64,000 bases of DNA from Metasolibacillus sp. (GCF_025291715.1 NZ_JAMBIZ010000001.1:1-64000); one strand, 5' to 3'. Counted from the first letter of the stretch, positions 27,561 to 37,010 are shown. Notes: generated by a model from the sequence alone, not told the origin. Translations and numbers: made by a program.

Positions 27561-29369
27561 ATGAACAAAAAATATTTAGCTTTTGCAGCAGCAACAACAG
27601 CGGCAGCCGTAGCGTTAGCAGGCTGTGTAGAAACAAAATCCGATGTAGAAAAAGAAAGCACAACGAGCCCAACAGGTGACAAGCCTGTTATTGAAGTACT
27701 AGGAATGGCATCACAGGAGCAAGATGTAAATATCGTGCGTGACCAATTAACGAAAAATGGCTTTGAGGTGAAATTAAACATTCAACCAGATTTCGGTTCC
27801 TTTTCAGCACAACGAGATGCAGGGAACTATGATTTAGCATTATCAAGCTGGACGACAGTAACAGGGAATCCAGATTATGCGGTGCGTGGTCTGTTTAAAA
27901 CAGGTGGAGATTATAGCAATACAGCAGATGAGCAAATCGATACATTAATCGATGAGGCAAGCACATTAATTGGCGATGAGGCGAAGGAGAAATATGCAGA
28001 GCTAGAGCAAGCACTTGTTTTCGATAAAGCATATATTGCACCATTATACATTTCAAAGAAATTCCAAGGTATTTATTCTAAAGAAGTAAACCCAGATACA
28101 GTTCGTTTACCAAAATCACGTGCACAGGCGTGGGAAACAATTTCATTTAATGATACAGCAAAAAATACAACAGAACCGCTTATTTTACACCAAGCTATTT
28201 CATCATTAACATCATTAGACCCAGTTAAAGGAAATGATGGCTCTATTAATACATTAAATACGAATATGTATGTGCGTTTAGTGAATTTATCTGATACAGA
28301 TGAAGTCGTTGCAGATGGCTCGTTATCGTATAACTATGCTATTGCAGAGGATAACCAATCGTATTACTTCGTATTGCGCGATGATATTAACTTTGCAAAA
28401 GTGGAAAATAACCAAGCGGTAGATACAGGTGATTTAGTATCAGCGGAGGATGTAGTCTTTTCATTAGAGCGTGCAAAGGATGAGAAAGCAGTGCCTGATC
28501 ACCGCACATACTCAATTCATGAAAATATCAAGACAGTGGAGGTCGTAACAGATATTACGGCATTGGAATCTGTACAAACAGCTAATGGTGACACAGTTTT
28601 AGACGTATTATCACAGCAATTACCAGCGGCGATTGCAGAGGTAGTGACAAGCGAGGCAGATGTCGATAACGCAGCAGGTAAATATCAAGTTGTGAAAATT
28701 ACGACACCAACGCCATTCCCACAAGTGTTAAACTACTTAGCACATCAATCGGGCGGTATCGTGTCAGAGGCTGCGGTTACAGCGGTCAATACATTTGATG
28801 TTGAAAGCTATGATCCAAACGTTCATGTAGCTTATGGAGATCAAGCAACAGTAACAGAAGGGGCAACATATGCTAACCATTTAGCTGCATCAGGCCCGTA
28901 CGTACTTGTACAAAAAAATGATTATGAGGCAACGTTCGTAAAAAATCCAGCATATCAAGCAGGCACTGAAAATGAGCCGAAAATAGATAAAGTGAACGTG
29001 CGCTTTATCCAAGATAACGATAGCGCATTATCAGCTCTACGTAATGGAGAAATCCACGTACTACAAGCTGTGCCAGAAACGAAGCTTGATGTTGTAGAGG
29101 GCGATGCGAATTTAACATTAAAAACAGCAGATAGCAACGCCGTTTCTTATTTATTAATGAATCCAAAAGGGCGAGATGTATCAACATCTGTTGATTTACG
29201 TAAAGCGATTCTTTATTCAATTAATCAAGATGAATTTATTAGCTACTACCAAGGTAATAAAAAGCCAGCAGTATCAACTGTTTCACCACTTGTGGATACA
29301 GGCTTAAAGCTAGAGGCAGATAGCGCAAAAGTGAAGGAATTTATACAGGCATACCAAGCAACGAAATAA
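27561..29369 (+). CDS. Peptide-type substrate-binding lipoprotein with circularly permuted lobes
   Basis: This 602-residue lipoprotein (LAGC, Cys22) belongs to binding-protein family 5, but the order of its parts is shifted. Residues about 40-195 look like the usual C-terminal portion (DQLTKNGFEVKLNI, SSWTTVTGNPDYAVRGLF, EKYAELEQALVFDKAYIAPL). Residues about 205-602 look like the usual N-terminal and middle portion (SSLTSLDPVKGN, SAEDVVFSLERAKD near 293-306, ASGPYVLVQKN, LRKAILYSINQDEF at the end). The total length is close to a normal member. It is the third gene of the operon and presumably delivers substrate to the two permeases. Confidence 0.9.
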   Translation: MNKKYLAFAAATTAAAVALAGCVETKSDVEKESTTSPTGDKPVIEVLGMASQEQDVNIVRDQLTKNGFEVKLNIQPDFGSFSAQRDAGNYDLALSSWTTVTGNPDYAVRGLFKTGGDYSNTADEQIDTLIDEASTLIGDEAKEKYAELEQALVFDKAYIAPLYISKKFQGIYSKEVNPDTVRLPKSRAQAWETISFNDTAKNTTEPLILHQAISSLTSLDPVKGNDGSINTLNTNMYVRLVNLSDTDEVVADGSLSYNYAIAEDNQSYYFVLRDDINFAKVENNQAVDTGDLVSAEDVVFSLERAKDEKAVPDHRTYSIHENIKTVEVVTDITALESVQTANGDTVLDVLSQQLPAAIAEVVTSEADVDNAAGKYQVVKITTPTPFPQVLNYLAHQSGGIVSEAAVTAVNTFDVESYDPNVHVAYGDQATVTEGATYANHLAASGPYVLVQKNDYEATFVKNPAYQAGTENEPKIDKVNVRFIQDNDSALSALRNGEIHVLQAVPETKLDVVEGDANLTLKTADSNAVSYLLMNPKGRDVSTSVDLRKAILYSINQDEFISYYQGNKKPAVSTVSPLVDTGLKLEADSAKVKEFIQAYQATK

Positions 29370-29380
29370 AATGTAAGTGA

Positions 29381-29427
29381 AAGGCTGTTGGAAAAGTTAG
29401 TACATCTAATTTTTCCACAGCCTTTTT
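29381..29427 (+). terminator. Terminator of the ABC importer operon
   Basis: AAGGCTGTTGGAAAA pairs with TTTTCCACAGCCTT (one mismatch), followed by T residues, 11 bases after the stop of the binding-protein gene. Confidence 0.85.
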
Positions 29428-29538
29428 GTATTCATATGAGAAGAGGCTTATTCAAACCTCTGTATAGGTCGCGATGAATTATTAGTATGTTTGCAATTTC
29501 TAGTAGAGCACGATAAAATTTGACGTGAGGTGAAATAT

Positions 29539-29736
29539 ATGAGTGTAGGTTTAGCTGGTTATTTAGTATCAATCTCTGGTTTATTTGTTGTGCTAGCAAC
29601 CATCTTTAATATATTGCCAACGACATCGACAACAATGCGCGTTATTTTTATTGCGATTGGCATGGCGTTTGCAATTGGTGGTAGTGTGCTACGTTTTACA
29701 GAATATCGAAAAGAGCGCAAACGAGCACAGCAGTAA
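29539..29736 (+). CDS. Small two-helix membrane protein
   Basis: A 65-residue protein with two hydrophobic helices (about 5-27 and 34-54) and a basic tail (EYRKERKRAQQ). I start at ATG 29539, preceded by GAGGTGA, not the GTG nine bases earlier that overlaps the RBS. No family assignment is made. Its stop lies 10 bases from the stop of the convergent Spo0E-like gene, with no obvious terminator between. Confidence 0.6.
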   Translation: MSVGLAGYLVSISGLFVVLATIFNILPTTSTTMRVIFIAIGMAFAIGGSVLRFTEYRKERKRAQQ

Positions 29737-29746
29737 GCATAATCCG

Positions 29747-29905
29747 TTATTTGGAGTAGCTATTGAGCAATGTATCTAACTGCTGGCTTGATTCAACAAC
29801 TTTTGGGTGTGTATAGCCTAGGTCTTTTGCAATTTTATACATTTGTTTTCTTTTAAATTCGATTCTACATTTTAAGATGATTTTTTGGAAAAAGTGTTTC
29901 AACAT
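29747..29905 (-). CDS. Spo0E-like small aspartyl-phosphate phosphatase
   Basis: This 52-residue protein on the minus strand reads IEFKRKQMYKIAKDLGYT, then VVESSQQLDTLLNSY. The spacing of the helix with KRKQMYKIA, the G and the SQxLDxLLN motif is the Spo0E family pattern, in which SQELD holds the active face that dephosphorylates Spo0A~P. AAGGAG lies 10 bases before the ATG. Such proteins tune the start of sporulation. It is short and easily missed. The flanking regions 29906-30090 hold no other supported feature. Confidence 0.72.
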   Translation of the reverse strand: MLKHFFQKIILKCRIEFKRKQMYKIAKDLGYTHPKVVESSQQLDTLLNSYSK

Positions 29906-30090
29906 GATGATGGAACTCCTTAATTTTGATTGATACCTGTATTGTATATCACAATTGGTAAAAATAATGTCGCATTGTGGGCAGAATTATAAGTTCACAA
30001 ATTTGTCACAAATATGGAGCGGTTGAATAACTACATAGCTTTTTAGGTAAGTGGTTGCAAGAAATGTCGAAGCGTTTTGTCGAATATACA

Positions 30091-30137
30091 AAAAAGCTGT
30101 TGAAGGTGGTTTTTATTTCCTTCAACAGCTTATTTTT
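30091..30137. terminator. Terminator of ispH
   Basis: AAGCTGTTGAAGG pairs with CCTTCAACAGCTT around an 11-base loop, with A/T tracts on both sides; it overlaps the ispH stop. Confidence 0.85.
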
Positions 30138-31104
30138 AATAGGGCATAATTTTTTCTACAGGTTTTGGCTCTTTAATTTTTGGTAAAATTTTATCAAGTG
30201 TAACAGTTCGTATGATCTCATGTGTCGCTGCATCATTTGGGTCATATTTTTCTAAAAAGACAATGACCTCCTTCACAATGGGCGTTGGTGTTGAAGCACC
30301 TGCTGTTACAGCAACTGTATCAATACCCTCAAGCCATTCTAGCTTAAGCTCGCTAATATCGGCGATACGATATGACTTTGTATGCGCAATTTCTTCTGAT
30401 ACTTGTGTCAAGCGATTGGAGTTATTTGACATTGGGTCGCCAACAACGATTAGTAAATCAGCCACACCTGCTTGTTCAGCGACAGCCTCTTGACGCACCT
30501 GTGTTGCAAGGCAAATTTCCTTATGCACTTCGATATGTGGGAATTTTTTTTGCAAATGCTCCATTAGCGTAGCAACATCCCATTGACTCATCGTCGTTTG
30601 ATTTGTTACTAATAATTTTTCGTTTGTTAAATTTAAATGCTCTACATCTTGAACAGACTGGACAAGGTGAACGTGCTCAGGTGCCACACCAATTGCCCCT
30701 TCAGGCTCTGGATGGCCCTTTTTACCAATATAAATAATATCGTAGCCCTCTGCGGACTTTTCGCGAATTAAATCGTGTGTAACCGTTACGTCTGGGCAAG
30801 TAGCATCAATGGAGATAAGTCCTTTGCGCTTCGCAATTTCACGTATTTCAGGTGATACGCCATGTGCGGTAAAAATAACCGTACCTTTGTCCACCTTTTC
30901 AATAATTTCCTTCCGATTTTCCCCATCAAGCGTAATAATGCCATCTTTTTCAAAAGCATCTGTTACATGTTTATTATGAACAATCATACCCAAAATATAA
31001 ATAGGGCGAGGCAATGATTTATCTAATGCAGCATTGCGAGCGATGACCATTGCATCAACAACGCCATAGCAATAACCACGTGGATTTATTTTAATTACTT
31101 TCAT
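30136..31104 (-). CDS. ispH: 4-hydroxy-3-methylbut-2-enyl diphosphate reductase IspH
   Basis: This is the last enzyme of the MEP isoprenoid route, forming IPP and DMAPP by reductive dehydroxylation. It has 322 residues and the three cysteines that hold the 4Fe-4S cluster: RGYCYGV at about 12, DATCPDVT at about 102 and [12 protein letters not shown] at about 197. The catalytic Glu/Thr region [10 protein letters not shown] is present. The partner gene ispG lies at 53276-54388. The RBS is AAAGGAG. In B. subtilis ispH (yqfP) also precedes yqfQ. Confidence 0.96.
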   Translation of the reverse strand: MKVIKINPRGYCYGVVDAMVIARNAALDKSLPRPIYILGMIVHNKHVTDAFEKDGIITLDGENRKEIIEKVDKGTVIFTAHGVSPEIREIAKRKGLISIDATCPDVTVTHDLIREKSAEGYDIIYIGKKGHPEPEGAIGVAPEHVHLVQSVQDVEHLNLTNEKLLVTNQTTMSQWDVATLMEHLQKKFPHIEVHKEICLATQVRQEAVAEQAGVADLLIVVGDPMSNNSNRLTQVSEEIAHTKSYRIADISELKLEWLEGIDTVAVTAGASTPTPIVKEVIVFLEKYDPNDAATHEIIRTVTLDKILPKIKEPKPVEKIMPY

Positions 31105-31247
31105 TGTTCAAACTCCTTTCGCTTTACTAGTTCTATTATAGCAAATGACGTCTAGTGAATACAAAAGTTCGTTTTAAAAGAGAGCTAACAGAAAAGCGAG
31201 CATCTGCATCACCTCTCTGTTAGGAACAATTTTAAATATTGGCATTG

Positions 31248-31691
31248 TTAAAACTCAAATGGTGGTTGATAAATTCTTGGTACAGAAGGGCGTGTTTGAC
31301 GTTCAATCGGTTTGCTTGAGCTGTCTAGGCTAAAGTTCATTTCCTCACGCGGTGCACGAATGGTGCTCGACTCACTTGGCTGGCTGCGGAAGCCGCGGTA
31401 CATTCGCCAAAGCGCAGGTAAATTTTTAATCATTGGCGCTGCTTGCTGCACGTAAGGGGTAAATTTTTGTGCATTATCCATAAAGCTATTAGCCGTTTGT
31501 AAGAAGGTTTCCCATTTTGGTGCTGAAGCGGCTGTTTGTGCAGCCTGAGCCATACGAGCAGCCTGCATCGGCATCCCCATTGGCATAGCTGATGGCATGC
31601 GCATCATCGGTGAGAACCCTCTCGGCATAAAAGCATAGGGAGGTGCAGCAGGGTAAGGCGTTGGCATTTGGAAATACGGGAACGGGCGCAT
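31248..31691 (-). CDS. yqfQ: YqfQ/VrrA-family protein
   Basis: This 147-residue low-complexity protein has a Pro/Met/Ala/Phe-rich first half (YFQMPTPYPAAPPYAF, AMPMGMPMQAARMAQ). A more regular part around WETFLQTANSFMDNAQKF follows, and then a disordered tail. It is placed between ispH and cshB exactly as yqfQ (vrrA) in Bacilli; some members are linked to spores or the coat. Start 31691 has AAAGGAGAG. Structured repeat copy B lies directly in its leader, on the same strand. Confidence 0.75.
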   Translation of the reverse strand: MRPFPYFQMPTPYPAAPPYAFMPRGFSPMMRMPSAMPMGMPMQAARMAQAAQTAASAPKWETFLQTANSFMDNAQKFTPYVQQAAPMIKNLPALWRMYRGFRSQPSESSTIRAPREEMNFSLDSSSKPIERQTRPSVPRIYQPPFEF

Positions 31692-31717
31692 AAAACTCTC
31701 CTTTCTATCTGCACATA

Positions 31718-31914
31718 AGATCAATTACGCCTCGGCGTAATTGCGTCTAGATTTTTTCGAGCTTGCTCGAAAAGCTCCTTTTTAAAATCTATGACATCCG
31801 CCGGAGGCTTTATCGTGATTCAGTGGGTGTTTGGACACCTACTGAATAAAAAGCAACCCAAGTATTCATCTTGCTACCTGTAGAGATGGGGATTTTTTGC
31901 TGAATCACGATAAA
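31718..31914 (-). repeat. Structured intergenic repeat, copy B, upstream of yqfQ
   Basis: Reading the minus strand: an inverted repeat with perfect 15-bp arms (TTTATCGTGATTCAG at 31914-31900, complement at 31826-31812) comes first. GGCGGATGTCATAGATTTT follows, then GAGCAAGCTCGAAAAAATCT and GCCGAGGCGTAATTGAT. The last three blocks match copy A near dnaG almost base for base. It ends about 27 bases before the yqfQ ATG and points the same way. A stretch with GTCCAAACACCCACTGAAT also matches copy C. Confidence 0.78.
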
Positions 31915-32032
31915 TGATACCCTATCATATGCAAAGGCGATTGTATCGGTTCAACTTGAAAAAAATCCGCTTCATACCGCACGTAAAACAATATTTCATG
32001 GTACAATAGTAAAGATTTAAGGAGGAGCGATT

Positions 32033-33334
32033 ATGTCAAAATATACAGATTATCAATTAAAACCTTTTTTGCAGGACGCCGTTGCTAAATTAGGCTTTGT
32101 TGAACCAACACCGATTCAAAAGGAAATGATACCACTTGTACTAAAAGGAAAAAGTGCAATTGGACAAGCACATACAGGCACAGGAAAAACGCATAGCTTT
32201 TTAATTCCAATCGTCCAACGTTTGAATGAGGAAAAGCAAGAAGTACAGGCGGTGATTACATCACCAACACGTGAGCTTGCACAGCAAATTTTCGATGCCC
32301 TACAGCAGCTTGTAGAAGGTACAAGCATTCAAGCAAAATTATTTATTGGTGGGACGGATAAGCAGCGTTCTATCGACAAATTAAAAACACAGCCACATAT
32401 CGTTGTTGGCACACCAGGACGCATCAAAGATTTAGTGAAGGAAAATGCTTTGTTAGTGCATACAGCGAACCTGCTTGTCGTTGATGAGGCAGATTTAGCA
32501 TTTGATATGGGCTTTATTGAAGATATCGATGGCTTTGCGAGCCACATGCCTGAAAATCTCGAAATGTTTGTCTTTTCGGCAACAATTCCTGAAAAGCTAC
32601 AGCCATTTTTAAAGAAATATATGGATTCACCTGTTCATATTCATATGAACGATAAGCGACCGGTAGCGGAAAATATTGATTTTTATCTTGTTCCTGTGCG
32701 TTCAAAATCGCGTGATACACGCTTAGTTGAAGTTATTAAAAGCATCAACCCGTTTTTAGCGGTTATTTTCTGTAATACGCGTAAAACAGCGGAGCATGTA
32801 GCAGGCTATTTAGCGGAGCAAGGAATTCGTTCAGGACAAATTCATGGTGATTTAAGTCCACGTGACCGTAAAAAAATGATGAAGCAAATTCGTGATTTAG
32901 AGTTCCAATTTATCGTAGCGACTGATTTAGCAGCGCGCGGTATCGATATTCAAGGTATTTCACATGTTATTAACTATGAGATTCCTGAGGATTTAGAGTT
33001 CTTCATTCACCGTGTTGGTCGTACAGCGCGTGCTGGCAATAAAGGGACAGCGATTACGTTGTTCAAGCCAGAGGATGAGGATGCATTAGTACGTGTGGAG
33101 AAAATGGGCATCCCATTTGAGCAAAAAGATATTAAAAATGGTGAATGGATTGATTTAAAGGATCGCCATCAACGTAAAAACCGCGTTAAACAGGAAAATG
33201 AAATTGATGTGAAAGCGAAAGCGCTTGTGCGTAAGCCGAAAAAAGTAAAACCAGGCTATAAGCGCAACATGAAATGGGAAATGGAAAAAATTAAAAAACG
33301 TGAGCGCCGCTTGAAAAACAGAGGTAAGAAATAG
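32033..33334 (+). CDS. cshB: DEAD-box RNA helicase CshB
   Basis: This 433-residue ATP-dependent RNA helicase shows the Q motif PTPIQKEMI, Walker A AHTGTGKT (about 45-52), PTRELA, TPGR, DEAD ([11 protein letters not shown]), SAT and motif [12 protein letters not shown]. The C-terminal 50 residues are strongly basic ([21 protein letters not shown]), probably contacting RNA. Family members help ribosome assembly and RNA turnover in the cold. AGGAGGAGCG precedes the ATG. The position before nfo matches B. subtilis yqfR. Confidence 0.94.
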   Translation: MSKYTDYQLKPFLQDAVAKLGFVEPTPIQKEMIPLVLKGKSAIGQAHTGTGKTHSFLIPIVQRLNEEKQEVQAVITSPTRELAQQIFDALQQLVEGTSIQAKLFIGGTDKQRSIDKLKTQPHIVVGTPGRIKDLVKENALLVHTANLLVVDEADLAFDMGFIEDIDGFASHMPENLEMFVFSATIPEKLQPFLKKYMDSPVHIHMNDKRPVAENIDFYLVPVRSKSRDTRLVEVIKSINPFLAVIFCNTRKTAEHVAGYLAEQGIRSGQIHGDLSPRDRKKMMKQIRDLEFQFIVATDLAARGIDIQGISHVINYEIPEDLEFFIHRVGRTARAGNKGTAITLFKPEDEDALVRVEKMGIPFEQKDIKNGEWIDLKDRHQRKNRVKQENEIDVKAKALVRKPKKVKPGYKRNMKWEMEKIKKRERRLKNRGKK

Positions 33335-33348
33335 GAGGCTACAAACAA

Positions 33349-34236
33349 ATGTTATTAGGTTCACATGTATCGATGAACGGCAAAAAAATGCTACTAGGTG
33401 CTAGTGAAGAGGCGCTTAGCTATGGTGCGAATACATTTATGATTTATACAGGTGCACCGCAAAATACGCGTCGCAAGCCAATCGAGGAGCTCAATATCGA
33501 AGCAGGCTTAGCGCATATGCAGGAGCATGGCATGCAAAATATTGTCGTGCATGCACCGTATATTATTAATCTTGGCAACACGACAAAGCCTGAAACATTC
33601 CGTCTTGGCGTCGATTTCTTACAAGGGGAAATTAAACGAACGGCCGCAATCGGAGCGACGCAAATTGTCTTGCATCCAGGAGCACATGTTGGGGCAGGTG
33701 CGGAGGCAGGTATTGCGAAAATTGTAGAAGGCTTAAATGAAGTGCTAACACAGGATTATCCTGTGCAAATTGCGCTAGAAACGATGGCTGGCAAAGGCAG
33801 CGAATGTGGTCGTACATTTGAAGAGCTTGCGCAAATTATCGATGGTGTGACAAATAACGAACGCTTGTCGATTTGCTTTGACACTTGTCACGTGCATGAT
33901 GCAGGCTATAATATCGTTGAGGATTTTGATGGTGTATTAAATGACTTCGATAAAATTATTGGGCTAGATCGTTTAAAGGTATTGCATATTAATGACTCAA
34001 AAAACGTGCGTGGTGCTGCCAAAGACCGCCACGAAAATATCGGCTTTGGTGAAATTGGCTTTGATGTATTAAAATCGATTGTTCATCATGACCAGCTAAT
34101 GCATATACCTAAAATACTGGAAACACCTTTCGTAGGTGTAGATGCAAAAACGAAAGCAGCGCCATATTTACATGAAATTGCGATGCTACGTGATGGTGAA
34201 TTCCGTCCAGCATTAATCGATGCAATGCGTGGATAA
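33349..34236 (+). CDS. nfo: Endonuclease IV (Nfo)
   Basis: This 295-residue TIM-barrel AP endonuclease uses three zinc ions in base excision repair, and in Bacilli protects spore DNA. The start [13 protein letters not shown] and the motifs [33 protein letters not shown] and HINDSKN supply the metal ligands. AGGAGG lies before the ATG, 14 bases after cshB, so the two form an operon. A terminator follows. Confidence 0.96.
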   Translation: MLLGSHVSMNGKKMLLGASEEALSYGANTFMIYTGAPQNTRRKPIEELNIEAGLAHMQEHGMQNIVVHAPYIINLGNTTKPETFRLGVDFLQGEIKRTAAIGATQIVLHPGAHVGAGAEAGIAKIVEGLNEVLTQDYPVQIALETMAGKGSECGRTFEELAQIIDGVTNNERLSICFDTCHVHDAGYNIVEDFDGVLNDFDKIIGLDRLKVLHINDSKNVRGAAKDRHENIGFGEIGFDVLKSIVHHDQLMHIPKILETPFVGVDAKTKAAPYLHEIAMLRDGEFRPALIDAMRG

Positions 34237-34242
34237 AAAGAG

Positions 34243-34276
34243 AGGCTACTTGGCAATTGCCAAGCAGCTTTTTTTA
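34243..34276 (+). terminator. nfo terminator
   Basis: GCTACTTGGCAATTGCCAAGCAGC forms a stem with one mismatch, then seven T residues. Confidence 0.82.
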
Positions 34277-34281
34277 TAAAA

Positions 34282-34385
34282 CGCAGATATGTTGAGAGAA
34301 TTCGCAGATAAGTTACCAAAAAGCGCAGATATTTTAAAAAAATTCGCAGATAATGAATGAAAAAGCGCAAATAAATTTAAATAGG
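34282..34385. repeat. Phased repeat array 1: five units at exactly 21 bp
   Basis: Units begin at 34282, 34303, 34324, 34345 and 34366, each with CGCAGATA or CGCAAATA followed by about 13 variable AT-rich bases. It lies between the nfo terminator and dacB, reaching the dacB RBS region. It shares architecture with the arrays at 42746, 45826 and 57882. Confidence 0.85.
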
Positions 34386-34398
34386 AGAGCTACATAAT

Positions 34399-35820
34399 AT
34401 GAAAAAGCTAATGCAAATTTTCCTCGTGCTCATTTTGTTCATTAGCTTGCCGCTTACGACAAATGCACATGTGCTAGATCAGGCTGTCACAAAAAATTTA
34501 GGTAAATCTAACACAAGTGTCTCCTTGCGTTCCTTAACAACGGGCAATATTCTATATGAGCATAATGGGCAAGCGCTAATGAAGCCTGCATCAACGCTAA
34601 AGCTATTAACAGGCAGCGCAGCATTACACGTATTAGGAAAGGATTATACGTTTACAACAGACCTTTATATTGATGGTGATATTATAGATGGTATATTGTA
34701 TGGGGATGTTTATATAAAAGGTGGGGGAGACCCGACATTACAGCAGCAGGACTTTTTAACGTTTGCAAAAGTGCTGAAGCGTTATGGGATTCGCCAAGTA
34801 CAGGGGCATTTATATGGGGATGACAGCGCATTTAGTGGTAGCGTATTAACACCAGGCATTGTCAAACAAGATGAAACAGAATATTATGCGGCAAGAATCT
34901 CTGCCTTAACGATGTCGCCAAATGCGGATTATGATGCAGGAACGGTCATTGTACAAGTAACAGGCAATACAGTGAAAAAAGCACCGAGCTTTACTGTTCT
35001 GCCAAATACAAGTGGCATGAAATTCGTCAATCAAGCACGTACAGGAGCGAAAACAAGCAAAAATACGTTAAGCGTGAAAAGGCAATATGGCTCAAGCACA
35101 GTTGTGATAACAGGCAATATCCCGCAAGGAAGTACAGTGAAAAAATGGGTGACATTGCAAGATCCAACAATGAATACGCTGCATGCTATTCGCACTACAT
35201 GGCAAACAGCCGCATTAAATGTTACAAATCCATCGGTTGGACGCAAAATAGTACCAGCAACAGCACGTAAAATATATACAAAGGAATCGTTGCCATTACA
35301 TAAGCTCTATCCTGTGTTTATGAAGCTGAGCAACAATAGTATCGCAGACATACTTGTCAAAACGATGGGACGTGAGGTACATGGCATTGGCACTACAGAA
35401 AACGGGGTAGCAGTTTTACGTGACTATGTAGCATCGTTAGGCTTAAATGTATCACAATGGCGCTTTGAAGACGGCTCAGGTATGTCTCATGTGAATCGTG
35501 TATCGGCTAATGAATTGACAGCATTGCTAACAACGATGCAGCAGCAGGCAATGTATTCAAGCTTTTATCAGGGCTTACCAATTGGAGGGCAGCCAAGTCG
35601 TCTTGTTGGAGGTTCTTTACGCACACGCTTTGATACAAATGTATTGCGTGGACGTGTCGTAGCGAAAACAGGTAGCATTACAAATGTCTATACATTATCG
35701 GGCTACGTCACAGCAAAAAGCGGTCGCCAATATGCCTTTGCCATTATGACGGATCACAAAAATGCACAGGCAATCAAGCAAATTGACCGTTTAGTAGAAT
35801 CCATTATTCAAAATTATTAA
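34399..35820 (+). CDS. D-Ala-D-Ala carboxypeptidase/endopeptidase, S13 (PBP4/DacB type)
   Basis: This 473-residue penicillin-binding protein of class C (S13) has a signal peptide ending near THA at residue 24. Active-site motifs are Ser65-x-x-Lys68 (PASTLKLL), SNN at about 311 and KTGS at about 424. A long insert between motifs one and two (about 90-270) is typical of S13 enzymes. It trims stem peptides or opens cross-links in the wall. The RBS is GGAGAG. A terminator follows. It is inserted here relative to the B. subtilis order. Confidence 0.93.
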   Translation: MKKLMQIFLVLILFISLPLTTNAHVLDQAVTKNLGKSNTSVSLRSLTTGNILYEHNGQALMKPASTLKLLTGSAALHVLGKDYTFTTDLYIDGDIIDGILYGDVYIKGGGDPTLQQQDFLTFAKVLKRYGIRQVQGHLYGDDSAFSGSVLTPGIVKQDETEYYAARISALTMSPNADYDAGTVIVQVTGNTVKKAPSFTVLPNTSGMKFVNQARTGAKTSKNTLSVKRQYGSSTVVITGNIPQGSTVKKWVTLQDPTMNTLHAIRTTWQTAALNVTNPSVGRKIVPATARKIYTKESLPLHKLYPVFMKLSNNSIADILVKTMGREVHGIGTTENGVAVLRDYVASLGLNVSQWRFEDGSGMSHVNRVSANELTALLTTMQQQAMYSSFYQGLPIGGQPSRLVGGSLRTRFDTNVLRGRVVAKTGSITNVYTLSGYVTAKSGRQYAFAIMTDHKNAQAIKQIDRLVESIIQNY

Positions 35821-35829
35821 GGAAGAGCT

Positions 35830-35876
35830 GTCTGAAAAGCAATGTATGACGCTGCTTTTCAGACAACTGTTTCTTT
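35830..35876 (+). terminator. Terminator after the PBP4-type gene
   Basis: GTCTGAAAAGCA pairs with TGCTTTTCAGAC around an 11-base loop; a weak T-rich tail (TGTTTCTTT) follows. Confidence 0.65.
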
Positions 35877-35905
35877 AATTTAGTTAAAAAGTAATGATTT
35901 GCTCA

Positions 35906-36145
35906 TCAATCAAGCAGGCGCATCAATGCTTTTCTTTTTTCCTTGCCAATCACTTTATCTACACGCTTCAAAACATCCTTCGGGACACCGCTTAATAGCC
36001 AGCTCATATTGGCGCTTGCAAGAAGTGGGCGAAGCTGCTGTATTTCGCTTAGCGATAATTCAACACCTGTTTTTTTCCTCATAAACCGTTGTATCTCGGC
36101 ATCATTTGCTGACATAAAGAAACGAACTAACTCCATCTGACTCAT
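35906..36145 (-). CDS. Small helical cytosolic protein of unknown function
   Basis: A 79-residue protein of charged helices: SQMELVRFFMSANDAEIQRF, then ELSLSEIQQLRPLL, then a basic end (GKEKRKALMRLLD). AAAGGATG precedes the ATG. It occupies the place where B. subtilis has yqfT between nfo and zur, but on the opposite strand, and I cannot confirm that they are related. The antisense frames here are not convincing. Confidence 0.55.
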   Translation of the reverse strand: MSQMELVRFFMSANDAEIQRFMRKKTGVELSLSEIQQLRPLLASANMSWLLSGVPKDVLKRVDKVIGKEKRKALMRLLD

Positions 36146-36211
36146 TTATTCATCCTTTCGAGGTGTATTACCTTTACAAATGGCTAAAAATCCACTATAC
36201 TTTCAAATTGT

Positions 36212-36231
36212 AAATCGTAATGATTTTGAAT
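36212..36231 (+). promoter_or_regulatory. Candidate Zur box before znuC
   Basis: AAATCGTAATGATTTTGAAT has one perfect half of the Bacillus Zur operator (AAATCGTAAT) and a weaker second half. It lies 20 bases before znuC in an operon that encodes Zur itself. Confidence 0.5.
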
Positions 36232-36250
36232 TAGAAAGAAGAGAATAAAT

Positions 36251-36997
36251 ATGACAAAACCAATTATCCAGTTACGAAATGTAACATTTCAATACGATGA
36301 AACACAGGCATTAAACGATATTTCTTTCCAAGTGCAGGAGGGGGATTTTTTAGCATTACTTGGTCCAAACGGCTCTGGCAAATCGACGTTATTAAAGCTT
36401 ATTCTTGGCTTATTAAAGCCAACAAAAGGAGAAATAGAGCTTTTTGGTGAACCGATTCAAGCCTTTAAGCAGCATGAGTGGATTGGCTATGTCTCGCAAA
36501 AATCCAATTCCTTTAATTCAGGCTTTCCTGCAACAGTTGAGGAAGTTGTGAAAAGTGGCTTAACCAAAAAAGTCGGCTTATTCAAACGCTATCCGAAAAA
36601 TGTTGATCAGCTTGTCATAGAAGCACTGCAGGCTGTCGGGATGGAAAGCTTTGCAACACGCAATATCGGACAATTATCAGGAGGACAGCAGCAGCGAGTG
36701 TTCATTGCGCGGGCTTTAATTGCGGAGCCGAAGCTACTTATACTAGATGAGCCAACCGTTGGAATTGACCACGAAAATGTGCAATCGTTTTATGATATGC
36801 TCGTTAAGCTAAACGAGGAACGACAAATTACGATGATTTTAGTCACACATGATGTCGATATCGTCTCAGAGCATATTAGCCATGTTGCATGCTTGAATAA
36901 AACGATTCATTTCCATGGCTATAAAAACGAATTTGATGATATTTCAGAGCAAACGCTAGATGCTTGGTACGGGCATAAAGTACGAAAGATTCACTAG
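36251..36997 (+). CDS. znuC: Zinc ABC transporter ATP-binding protein
   Basis: This 248-residue ATPase has Walker A GPNGSGKST (about 38-46), signature LSGGQQQRVFIARAL and Walker B LLILDEPTVGIDHEN. Its type (metal chelate family) and the permease and zur genes behind it identify it as the zinc (AdcC/ZnuC) ATPase; manganese is a less likely cargo. AAAGAAGAG precedes the ATG. A solute-binding znuA/adcA gene is absent here and must be elsewhere. Confidence 0.92.
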   Translation: MTKPIIQLRNVTFQYDETQALNDISFQVQEGDFLALLGPNGSGKSTLLKLILGLLKPTKGEIELFGEPIQAFKQHEWIGYVSQKSNSFNSGFPATVEEVVKSGLTKKVGLFKRYPKNVDQLVIEALQAVGMESFATRNIGQLSGGQQQRVFIARALIAEPKLLILDEPTVGIDHENVQSFYDMLVKLNEERQITMILVTHDVDIVSEHISHVACLNKTIHFHGYKNEFDDISEQTLDAWYGHKVRKIH

Positions 36998-37010
36998 GAG
37001 ATGTAGCGAA

